Source: Amphritea atlantica (GTDB taxonomy: Bacteria > Pseudomonadota > Gammaproteobacteria > Pseudomonadales > Balneatricaceae). Taken from it: 64,000 bases of DNA. The notes under the pieces were generated by a model that was not told where the DNA came from, ran no database searches, and was given only the letters and a program-made list of their open reading frames with translations. Both the position numbers and the translations under genes were made by a program. Shown one piece after another: positions 56,624-64,000 of this stretch; the stretch's first letter is position 1; every line of letters begins with the position of its first letter. Where the stretch lies: the NCBI RefSeq assembly GCF_018860855.1, contig NZ_JAHKQE010000014.1, positions 124,001 to 188,000 on the forward strand. The letters run 5' to 3'.

Positions 56624-56707
56624 CCGGTTGATGGTATAACCGGTTTTTACACAATCGGTTTTGGATAATCGGTTTTACACAAGTTTATACAGAACCACTT
56701 TTACGAA
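56624..56707 (+). promoter_or_regulatory. Repeat-rich leader with terminator-like hairpin before serC
   Basis: CCGGTT and AACCGG (56624-56643) can pair around an eight-base loop, and TTTTT follows. The right arm begins a series of AAYCGGTTTT units at 56638, 56653 and 56667, with a degenerate copy AACCACTTTTAC near 56693. Spacings are 15, 14 and about 26 bases. Either operator repeats or alternative hairpins controlling the following biosynthetic operon. Confidence 0.5.
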
Positions 56708-56728
56708 CTTTGTAGCAGATCTATCAAA

Positions 56729-57811
56729 ATGACACGTAATTATAATTTCAGTGCGGGTCCTTCTGCACTGCCTGAAGATGTCCTAAAGCTGGCTCAGCAA
56801 GAGCTATTGAATTGGCATGGTCTTGGCCTTTCCATTATGGAAATGAGTCACCGTAGCCCCGAGTTTGTGGGTGTGGCGGCTGAAGCCGAACAAGATCTGC
56901 GTGATTTGATGCAGATTCCCGATAACTATAAGGTTCTCTTTATGCAGGGTGGTGCTAGTAGCCAATTCAGCATGATCCCAATGAATCTATTGCGGGGCAA
57001 AACCACCGCGGATTATATCAATACCGGTGACTGGTCAAAAAAAGCGATCAAGGAAGCTGCACGTTACTGTGATGTAAACGTTGTTGCTAATATGGCAGAC
57101 AATAACTTTACCCGAGCACCGTCTCAGGATGAGCTAAAGCTCAACCCCGAGGCTGCTTATGTGCACTACACGCCGAATGAAACCATTCGCGGGGTTGAGT
57201 TTGATTATATCCCTGACACCGGCGATGTGCCGTTGGTGGCGGATATGTCATCCAATATCCTTTCCCGTCCGGTCGATGTTAGCCGTTTTGGTATGATCTA
57301 CGCGGGTGCGCAGAAAAATATTGGCCCAGCTGGTCTGACGGTGATCATTATTCGTGATGACCTACTGGGTGATGTCTTACCGACAACGCCAGCCCTCTAT
57401 GGCTATAAAGTCACCGCAGATGCTGATTCCATGCTGAATACGCCTCCTACCTTCGGTTGGTATCTGGCTGGGCTGGTGTTCAAATGGTTGAAAGCGCAGG
57501 GTGGTGTTGAGGCGATTGCCGCGATTAACCAGCGTAAGGCCGAGAAGCTCTATGCCGCCATCGATGGTAATCCGTTCTACTCAAACCCCGTTGCTATCAA
57601 TGCTCGTTCGTGGATGAATGTGCCCTTTATTCTGGCTAATGCTGATCTTGATAAGCTGTTTCTTGAAGAAGCTAATAATCGGGGCTTATTAAACCTGCCT
57701 GGGCATCGTTCTGTCGGCGGTATGCGTGCCAGTATTTATAATGCAGTATCTGAAGCGGGTGTGGATGCGTTGATCGACTTTATGCAGGACTTTGCACAGC
57801 GTCACGGTTAA
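56729..57811 (+). CDS. serC: Phosphoserine aminotransferase
   Basis: PLP enzyme of serine (and pyridoxal) synthesis. 360 residues; opens [16 protein letters not shown] and has the PLP lysine in [14 protein letters not shown] and the [14 protein letters not shown] end, all typical of SerC. First gene of the run serC-pheA-hisC-tyrA/aroA-cmk-rpsA, the same order as in Pseudomonas. Weak ribosome site. Confidence 0.97.
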   Translation: MTRNYNFSAGPSALPEDVLKLAQQELLNWHGLGLSIMEMSHRSPEFVGVAAEAEQDLRDLMQIPDNYKVLFMQGGASSQFSMIPMNLLRGKTTADYINTGDWSKKAIKEAARYCDVNVVANMADNNFTRAPSQDELKLNPEAAYVHYTPNETIRGVEFDYIPDTGDVPLVADMSSNILSRPVDVSRFGMIYAGAQKNIGPAGLTVIIIRDDLLGDVLPTTPALYGYKVTADADSMLNTPPTFGWYLAGLVFKWLKAQGGVEAIAAINQRKAEKLYAAIDGNPFYSNPVAINARSWMNVPFILANADLDKLFLEEANNRGLLNLPGHRSVGGMRASIYNAVSEAGVDALIDFMQDFAQRHG

Positions 57812-57835
57812 GTCAGGTGGTAGAGGGCGGTAATA

Positions 57836-58936
57836 ATGAGTGATCAGGAAAAAGAACTTAAGCTTTTGCGCGATCAGATCGATTTAATCGATCGGCAGAT
57901 TCATACGCTGCTGAACGATCGTGCGCGCTGTGCTCAGCAGGTGGCTGAGGTTAAAGAGAAATACCAGGGCCCGAAGGATGCGGTGTTTTACCGTCCCGAA
58001 CGTGAAGCTCAGGTGTTACGCCGGGTGATGGAGCGTAACGAAGGGCCGCTTGCTGATCATGAGGTAGCGCGGCTGTTTCGTGAAATTATGTCGGTCTGTC
58101 TGGCACTGGAAAAGCCGATGCATGTGGCGTTTCTGGGGCCTGAAGGTAACTTTACTCAGCAGGCCGCGAGCAAGCATTTTGGTCACTCAGCCCACTGCAT
58201 TCCATTTAATAGCGGTGATGAAGTCTTCCGTGAAGTGGAGTCCGGTGGCGCTCATTATGGCGTAGTGCCAATCGAGAACTCATCGGAAGGCATGGTGAGT
58301 CACACACTGGATCTGTTTAAGCGCTTTAATTTGACGATCTGTGGTGAGGTTGAACTGCGCATTCATCACCATGTGTTACGTGCTGATGATGTTGGGCTTG
58401 ATCATATCACCCGTATCTATCTGCCTCAGCAAACACTGTCACAGTGTCGTAGCTGGCTAGACAGTCATTTTTTATCAGCCGAACGTATTCTTGTTAATAG
58501 TAATGCCGAAGCGGCCCGCATGGCCATTAAGCATGGTGCAGGCGCTGTGGCGATCGCCAGTGATCTGGTGGCCGATCTGTATCAGCTTAATGTCGTGGCA
58601 CGAAATATCGATGATCAGTCAGATAATAGTACCCGTTATCTGATTGTTGGTGATCAAGAAGTCGGCGAAAGTGGCAAGGATAAAACCTCTATTCTGGTTA
58701 CTGTTCGTGATAAGTCGGGTGCGCTGTATGAACTACTAGAACATTTTCACAAACATAAGATCAGCCTGACAGGCATTGAAACTCGGCCGGCGAGCTCGGA
58801 GAACTCACACTCAGCTTTTTATATTGATTTTGAGGGGCACGCGGCTAATAAGCATATTCAGAAGGTGCTGCAGGAACTGCAGTCTGAGACTGTTGAGCTT
58901 AAGTTATTGGGTTCATACCCAGTTGCGGTACTCTGA
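57836..58936 (+). CDS. pheA: Bifunctional chorismate mutase / prephenate dehydratase
   Basis: 366 residues. Chorismate mutase AroQ domain (~1-90; LLRDQIDLIDRQIHTLLNDRA), prephenate dehydratase domain (~95-270; VAFLGPEGNFTQQAA, VVPIENSSEGMV, SDNSTRYLIVG) and C-terminal ACT regulatory domain (~280-366; with GIETRPA in place of the E. coli ESRP), which binds phenylalanine for feedback. Route to phenylpyruvate and phenylalanine. 24 bases after serC. Confidence 0.96.
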   Translation: MSDQEKELKLLRDQIDLIDRQIHTLLNDRARCAQQVAEVKEKYQGPKDAVFYRPEREAQVLRRVMERNEGPLADHEVARLFREIMSVCLALEKPMHVAFLGPEGNFTQQAASKHFGHSAHCIPFNSGDEVFREVESGGAHYGVVPIENSSEGMVSHTLDLFKRFNLTICGEVELRIHHHVLRADDVGLDHITRIYLPQQTLSQCRSWLDSHFLSAERILVNSNAEAARMAIKHGAGAVAIASDLVADLYQLNVVARNIDDQSDNSTRYLIVGDQEVGESGKDKTSILVTVRDKSGALYELLEHFHKHKISLTGIETRPASSENSHSAFYIDFEGHAANKHIQKVLQELQSETVELKLLGSYPVAVL

Positions 58937-58951
58937 TCTGGAGCAAATTTA

Positions 58952-60070
58952 ATGGCATGTGATTTCTATCAGCTGGCAACACCTGGGGTTCAGGGACTTC
59001 ATCCTTATCAGCCCGGTAAGCCGGTGGAAGAGTTAGAGCGAGAGCTGGGTATCAGTAATAGTATTAAACTGGCCAGTAATGAGAACCCGCAGGGGCCAAG
59101 CCAAGTCGCTATAGCGGCGGTGCAAGCTGCGCTGTCCGACAGCTGTCGCTATCCTGATGCAAGTGGTTTTAAGTTGAAAGAGGCATTATCTGCACACTAT
59201 GGCTATCGAACCGATCACCTAACCCTAGGTAATGGCTCGAATGATGTACTCGAGATGATTGGGCGTGCCTTTGTGTTGCCCGGTGATGAGATTATCTACT
59301 CTGAACATTCATTTGTTGTTTATATGCTGGTGGCACAGGCGACGGGTGCTAAGGCGGTCGTGACTGCTGCTAAGGAGTGGGGCCACGATTTGGATGCGAT
59401 GGCTGCGGCGGTAACCGATAAAACCCGAGTTATTTTCCTCGCGAATCCGAACAACCCGACCGGCACATGGTTTTCCGGTGCCGCGTTACGTGCCTTTATG
59501 GCTAAGGTGCCTGAGCATGTGGTGGTGGTATTGGATGAGGCTTATGCCGAATATGTGACCGAACCGAGTTATCTATCGGGGTTAACACTGCAAAATGACT
59601 TTGCGAATTTAGTTATCACGCGAACCTTCTCAAAAGCCTTTGGTTTGGCGGCATTGCGCGTTGGCTATAGTGTTGCGAATCCGGCAATTACCGATCTATT
59701 GAATCGGGTTCGGCAGCCCTTTAATGTCAATATTCCGGGGTTAGAAGCGGCCGCTGCGGTATTGCAAGATACCGACTACCTGCAGCGCAGTGTCGAACTA
59801 AACCATACGGGCATGGCCCAGTTAGAGCAGGGTTTTACTCAGCTAGGTGTTAATTGGATAGCCTCAGTGGGGAACTTCATCACCGTTGACTGCGGTCGTG
59901 ATGCCGCGCCGGTGTATGCTGCGCTATTACAGGAAGGGGTAATTGTCAGACCCGTTGCTAACTATGGGATGCCTAATCACCTGCGAGTGACCATTGGGTT
60001 GCCCGAAGAGAATCGTCGCTTTTTAGCTGCATTTAAGCAGGTGCTGCAAAATAGCGAAAAGGATAAATAG
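58952..60070 (+). CDS. hisC: Histidinol-phosphate / aromatic aminotransferase
   Basis: 372 residues, HisC/HisC2 class I/II aminotransferase with PLP lysine in TRTFSKAFGLAALRVGY and FLANPNNPTGTWF. In Pseudomonas this copy (hisC2), inside the aromatic operon, is thought to act mainly on phenylpyruvate and 4-hydroxyphenylpyruvate; the position between pheA and tyrA suggests the same here. Fifteen bases after pheA; three bases before the next gene. Confidence 0.94.
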   Translation: MACDFYQLATPGVQGLHPYQPGKPVEELERELGISNSIKLASNENPQGPSQVAIAAVQAALSDSCRYPDASGFKLKEALSAHYGYRTDHLTLGNGSNDVLEMIGRAFVLPGDEIIYSEHSFVVYMLVAQATGAKAVVTAAKEWGHDLDAMAAAVTDKTRVIFLANPNNPTGTWFSGAALRAFMAKVPEHVVVVLDEAYAEYVTEPSYLSGLTLQNDFANLVITRTFSKAFGLAALRVGYSVANPAITDLLNRVRQPFNVNIPGLEAAAAVLQDTDYLQRSVELNHTGMAQLEQGFTQLGVNWIASVGNFITVDCGRDAAPVYAALLQEGVIVRPVANYGMPNHLRVTIGLPEENRRFLAAFKQVLQNSEKDK

Positions 60071-60073
60071 ATC

Positions 60074-62287
60074 GTGAGATGTTTGACTGAAAGAGTTTTA
60101 GTCATTGGTTTAGGGTTAATTGGTGGGTCGCTGGCGAGTGCGCTGCGTAGCCATGGTATTTGCCGAACAGTGATAGGCTATGACCGTGATAGCGATGAGT
60201 TAGCGACCGGTTTGCGGCTCGGTGTGATTGATGAAGCGGCAGAGGATCTGCTGGCTGAAGCAGCCCGTGCGGATGTGATTGTGTTGGCGGTGCCGGTTAA
60301 GGCGATTGAATCGGTGTTGGCTGAGCTAAAACCTGTTTTACGGCCTGAGACCATTCTGACGGATGTCGGCAGCGTTAAAGGTAATGTGGTAAAAGCCGCT
60401 GAAAGGTTGTTTGGTGAACTGCCTGCGCGGTTTATCCCAGGGCATCCGATCGCGGGCTCGGAAAAAAGCGGTATAGCGGCAGCGGATGCAACATTATTTG
60501 AACATCATAAGGTTATTCTGACACCGTTGCCGCAGAGTGATCGCGAAGCGGTGACACTGATTGCCCGAATGTGGCAGGCTGTGGGGGCCGAAGTGCTGCA
60601 GATGGATGTGGCGCGGCATGATGAAGTGCTAGCCGCGACCAGTCACTTGCCACACCTGCTGGCCTTCTCGTTGGTGGATACTCTGGCCCGCGAGCAGGAT
60701 TGCACCGAAATCTTTCGCTATGCCGCCGGTGGTTTTCGTGACTTTACCCGGGTTGCTGCTAGTGACCCAATCATGTGGCATGACATTGGTATAGCTAATA
60801 AGACTGCCATTTTACAAAAGATTGATGAATTTTCAGCCGGCGTACAGCGGCTGAGAGACGCGATTGAAACAGAAGAAAGCCAGGCGATGCTGGGTATTTT
60901 TACCCGCGCGAAAGCCGCACGAGAACATTTTTCAAAAATTTTATCAGGTTCGGCCTACACTCAAAATATGAAAATAAAAGACGCAACATTTTACGCTCAA
61001 CCCGGTGGACAGGTGCAGGGCACTATCCGCGTGCCGGGTGATAAGTCGATCTCCCACCGCTCAATTATGTTGGGTTCCTTAGCCGATGGCACCACCGAGG
61101 TAACCGGCTTTTTGGAAGGCGAAGACAGTCTCGCGACCTTACAGGCGTTCCGCGATATGGGGGTGGTGATTGAGGGGCCGCATCAGGGCGCCGTTAAAAT
61201 TTATGGTGTGGGCATCAATGGTCTACGCCAACCGCCAGGACCTATCTATGTAGGGAATTCGGGTACCACGATTCGCCTGATGTCGGGCTTGCTAGCCGGT
61301 CAAGCATTTGATTCTGAACTCAGTGGCGATACGTCATTGAGTAAGCGCCCGATGGAGCGTGTAGCGAAACCACTCCGGTTGATGGGCGCGCAGGTTGAAA
61401 CCGGTGAAAATGGTTGTCCTCCGGTTAAAATCAAAGGCGGTCAGGCGCTAAAAGGGATCCGTTATGAGATGCCGATGGCCAGTGCGCAGGTTAAATCCTG
61501 TGTCATGTTGGCGGGTCTCTATGCTCAGGGTGTAACAACCGTCACTGAGCCGGCGCCGACTCGAGATCATACCGAGCGTATGTTGCGTGGTTTTGGTTAT
61601 CAGGTTGATGTGGATGGCAATCAGGTATCGCTCGCCGGTGGCGGGTCGCTTAAAGCGACTAAAATCGATGTACCCGCGGATATCTCTTCGGCAACTTTCT
61701 TTATGGTAGCGGCGGCGATCTGTCCGGATTCTGATATCACCCTTGAGCATGTAGGCATTAACCCAACGCGCATCGGTGTGGTTAATATTCTTCGGGCGAT
61801 GGGCAGTAATCTGGAGCTACTAAACGAGCGTGAAGTGGGTGGTGAGCCGGTGGCCGATATTCGTATCCGTTATGCGCCGCTTAAAGGTATCCATATACCA
61901 CAAGATCAGGTCCCTCTGGCTATTGATGAGTTTCCGGCGCTGTTTATCGCCGCCGTCTGTGCCGAAGGTGAAACTGTACTAACCGGTGCTGAAGAGCTGC
62001 GAGTTAAAGAAAGTGATCGTATTCAAGCGATGGTCGATGGACTGAAAACCCTCGGCGCTGATATCGAAGGAACACCGGACGGTGCCATTATTCGTGGCAG
62101 CGAGATGGGTGGTGGTGTGATTGAGAGCCATGATGATCATCGTATCGCCATGTCTTTTGCCATCGCATCCTTGCGAGCTAAGGGTGTGATTGAGATTCAT
62201 GAATGTGCCAATGTTGCCACATCATTTCCTAACTTTGTTGAGCTGGCTCAGCAGGTAGGTATCAAGGTTCGCAAAGAGGAGAAGTAA
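60074..62287 (+). CDS. Fused prephenate dehydrogenase / EPSP synthase
   Basis: 737-residue fusion. N-terminal TyrA domain (~1-295): NAD-binding [17 protein letters not shown] and the [11 protein letters not shown] and [12 protein letters not shown] segments. C-terminal AroA (5-enolpyruvylshikimate-3-phosphate synthase) domain (~305-737): [32 protein letters not shown] and [12 protein letters not shown]. Links the shikimate step before chorismate to the tyrosine branch. The fusion is the known TyrA-AroA form of Pseudomonas and relatives, not novel. GTG start; one base before cmk. Confidence 0.94.
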   Translation: MRCLTERVLVIGLGLIGGSLASALRSHGICRTVIGYDRDSDELATGLRLGVIDEAAEDLLAEAARADVIVLAVPVKAIESVLAELKPVLRPETILTDVGSVKGNVVKAAERLFGELPARFIPGHPIAGSEKSGIAAADATLFEHHKVILTPLPQSDREAVTLIARMWQAVGAEVLQMDVARHDEVLAATSHLPHLLAFSLVDTLAREQDCTEIFRYAAGGFRDFTRVAASDPIMWHDIGIANKTAILQKIDEFSAGVQRLRDAIETEESQAMLGIFTRAKAAREHFSKILSGSAYTQNMKIKDATFYAQPGGQVQGTIRVPGDKSISHRSIMLGSLADGTTEVTGFLEGEDSLATLQAFRDMGVVIEGPHQGAVKIYGVGINGLRQPPGPIYVGNSGTTIRLMSGLLAGQAFDSELSGDTSLSKRPMERVAKPLRLMGAQVETGENGCPPVKIKGGQALKGIRYEMPMASAQVKSCVMLAGLYAQGVTTVTEPAPTRDHTERMLRGFGYQVDVDGNQVSLAGGGSLKATKIDVPADISSATFFMVAAAICPDSDITLEHVGINPTRIGVVNILRAMGSNLELLNEREVGGEPVADIRIRYAPLKGIHIPQDQVPLAIDEFPALFIAAVCAEGETVLTGAEELRVKESDRIQAMVDGLKTLGADIEGTPDGAIIRGSEMGGGVIESHDDHRIAMSFAIASLRAKGVIEIHECANVATSFPNFVELAQQVGIKVRKEEK

Positions 62288-62288
62288 C

Positions 62289-62972
62289 ATGGGACATTTC
62301 CCAGTTATTACCGTTGATGGTCCGAGTGGGTCGGGTAAAGGAACAATCTGTAGTCTTCTAGCCCGGGAATTGGGTTGGAACTTGCTTGATAGCGGTGCTC
62401 TGTATCGTCTGGTTGGATTGGCTGCGAGGCATCACGGTGTTGCACTGGATGATGAAGATGCGTTGGTAGTGCTAGCAGCGCATTTGGATGTTCAGTTTGA
62501 AACGTCGGCTAATCAGAATGAAGTCACTATTATTTTGGAAGGTGAAGAGGTAACACAGACGATTCGCACCGAAGAGTGTGGTGCTGATGCCTCGGTCATT
62601 GCGGCGATCGGTTCTGTCAGGGAAGCCTTGTTAGAGCGTCAGCGAGCTTTTGTCTCTGCGCCGGGTTTGATTGCCGATGGACGTGATATGGGGACCGTTG
62701 TATTTCCACAAGCGCCCTTAAAAGTATATTTGACGGCCAGTGCAGAGGAGCGTGCAAACCGTCGATATAACCAGTTGATAAATAAGGGACTGGGTGCTAG
62801 TCTTCAGACAATATTAGAAGATATACAGGTAAGAGATGCGCGTGATATGAACCGTGCTGTAGCGCCTCTTAAGCCCGCAGAAGATGCAATTACACTTGAT
62901 ACAACTCAGTTGAGTATTGAAGCGGTTTTGGCTGCTGTTTTAGATCAGGCAAGACATAAAGGGCTGCGTTAA
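62289..62972 (+). CDS. cmk: Cytidylate kinase
   Basis: 227 residues; phosphorylates CMP and dCMP. P-loop [45 protein letters not shown] and [18 protein letters not shown] are the diagnostic Cmk segments. One base after the fused gene and 26 bases before rpsA, the near-universal cmk-rpsA pair. Confidence 0.97.
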   Translation: MGHFPVITVDGPSGSGKGTICSLLARELGWNLLDSGALYRLVGLAARHHGVALDDEDALVVLAAHLDVQFETSANQNEVTIILEGEEVTQTIRTEECGADASVIAAIGSVREALLERQRAFVSAPGLIADGRDMGTVVFPQAPLKVYLTASAEERANRRYNQLINKGLGASLQTILEDIQVRDARDMNRAVAPLKPAEDAITLDTTQLSIEAVLAAVLDQARHKGLR

Positions 62973-62998
62973 CGGTAAATAGATGAGGTTTGGCCGGT

Positions 62999-64000
62999 AT
63001 GAATGAGAGTTTTGCTGAGCTATTTGAGGAGAGTTTAACCGAGCTGGATATGCAACCTGGTTCGGTTGTTGACGCGACGGTTGTCGCGGTTGATGGCGAT
63101 TTTGTCGTGGTGAATGCAGGGCTCAAATCGGAGGGTAATATTCCCCTAAATGAGTTTCTGGATGATGATGGCAAATTGAACGTCAGCCCCGGTGATCAGG
63201 TGAAAGTGGTGCTGGTTTCTCTCGAAGATGGTTCTGGCGAAACGTTGTTGTCGCGAGAAAAAGCGAAACGCGCTGAAGCTTGGCAAGTACTTGAGCAAGC
63301 CTTTGAAAACGATACCATCGTGACCGGCCGGATTACCGGTAAGGTACGCGGTGGGTTAACCGTTGATCTAAATACTATTAGTGCTTTCCTGCCGGGTTCA
63401 TTGGTCGATATCCGCCCTCTTCGTGATACCTCTCATCTTGAAAACCAAGAGCTCGAATTCAAGCTGGTCAAATTAGACGCTAAGCAAAACAATATCGTCG
63501 TGTCTCGCCGAGCGGTACTTGAGACGGCCTACAATGAAGAACGTGATAAGTTGTTGGCGACCCTGAATGAGGGTATGGCGGTTAAAGGGGTGGTGAAAAA
63601 TCTGACCGATTACGGTGCCTTTATCGACCTAGGCGGTGTAGATGGTTTGCTCCATATTACGGATATTGCATGGAAGCGGGTTAAACATCCGAGTGAGTTG
63701 CTGAGTATCGGTGATGAGATCGATGTTAAGGTCTTACGTTACGATCGTGAGAAAGGGCGTGTTTCGCTCGGTATGAAGCAGCTGACCGCCGATCCTTGGG
63801 ATGAGTTTAAAGCCGCTCACCCCGTTGGTAGCCGAGTGAGTGCGAAGGTCACCAATATTGCTGATTATGGTTGTTTTGCCGAAATTAAGCCGGGGATTGA
63901 AGGTTTAGTGCATGTGTCCGAGATGGATTGGACCAGTAAAAATATTCACCCATCTAAAATTGTCCAAGTGGGCGAGCAGATTGAGGTGATGATTCTTGAT
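62999..64000 (+). CDS. rpsA: 30S ribosomal protein S1 (cut by window end)
   Basis: The first 334 or so codons are present, running off the right edge without a stop. Four S1 RNA-binding repeats are visible, starting [25 protein letters not shown] and then [26 protein letters not shown]1 delivers mRNA to the 30S subunit. Normal for the family, which has six repeats in about 560 residues. ATG at 62999 follows cmk by 26 bases. Confidence 0.96.
   Translation, partial: MNESFAELFEESLTELDMQPGSVVDATVVAVDGDFVVVNAGLKSEGNIPLNEFLDDDGKLNVSPGDQVKVVLVSLEDGSGETLLSREKAKRAEAWQVLEQAFENDTIVTGRITGKVRGGLTVDLNTISAFLPGSLVDIRPLRDTSHLENQELEFKLVKLDAKQNNIVVSRRAVLETAYNEERDKLLATLNEGMAVKGVVKNLTDYGAFIDLGGVDGLLHITDIAWKRVKHPSELLSIGDEIDVKVLRYDREKGRVSLGMKQLTADPWDEFKAAHPVGSRVSAKVTNIADYGCFAEIKPGIEGLVHVSEMDWTSKNIHPSKIVQVGEQIEVMILD

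Noticed and set aside
60074-62287. TyrA-AroA fusion as a novel gene fusion
   Set aside because: This fusion is already known in Pseudomonas and related orders at the same locus.
1-64000. tRNA, rRNA, CRISPR arrays, insertion sequences, prophage or plasmid genes
   Set aside because: None could be found by reading; all large open frames are housekeeping, transport or catabolic genes, and no transposase, integrase or regularly spaced repeat is present.

Overview
The window is a continuous piece of a gammaproteobacterial chromosome. It looks like a marine Oceanospirillales-type organism (my inference; the genus is not determined). Three things point there: the order gyrA-serC-pheA-hisC-(tyrA/aroA fusion)-cmk-rpsA, with mupP-ubiG next to it, is that of Pseudomonas and its relatives; housekeeping proteins such as PurL and BaeS are close to their Enterobacteria counterparts; and there is a large methylamine/methyl-group oxidation locus. 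I see 52 protein genes, no rRNA, tRNA, insertion sequence, prophage or CRISPR array. Intrinsic terminators are unusually easy to read.

Layout. 1-8.4 kb, minus strand: type III glutamine synthetase, a CPA1 cation/proton antiporter, a YbfF-type esterase, FKBP isomerase fklB, an M23 peptidase and xseA. 8.5-11.8 kb: guaB-guaA (GMP synthesis). 11.9-14.9 kb: a MarR repressor with a flavin monooxygenase and an MFS transporter, with matching operator-like palindromes before both transcription units. 15.4-23.4 kb: envelope and stress genes: DoxX-like protein, an RmpM/OmpA-like protein, a CPA2 antiporter with a tandem universal stress protein, divergent baeSR, and a small secreted Cys protein. 23.6-31.5 kb: tadA, an M14 peptidase, mltF, purL and a rhodanese.

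31.7-46.2 kb is the most interesting part. It holds two paralogous dimethylglycine dehydrogenase-like flavoproteins (FAD oxidase plus GcvT-like folate domain), two GcvA-like LysR regulators, a taurine-type ABC transporter, etfB-etfA, purU, folD and an XRE-cupin regulator. Read as a pathway: the transporter imports a small (perhaps N-methylated) compound; the dehydrogenases oxidise methyl groups, passing electrons to ETF and one-carbon units to tetrahydrofolate; FolD converts methylene-THF to formyl-THF; PurU releases formate and regenerates THF. An identical 11-base motif lies upstream of both tauA and the first dehydrogenase, tying the two into one probable regulon. The substrate is not shown by the sequence.

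46.7-53.6 kb: a second RmpM-like OmpA protein, yciI-yciB, trpH-yciO, an H-NS-family gene, rluB, and the convergent yciK-mupP-ubiG group. 53.8-64 kb: gyrA, then the tightly packed serC-pheA-hisC-tyrA/aroA-cmk-rpsA run (serine, phenylalanine, tyrosine, histidine-type aminotransfer, shikimate, CMP and ribosomal protein S1). rpsA is cut by the window end.
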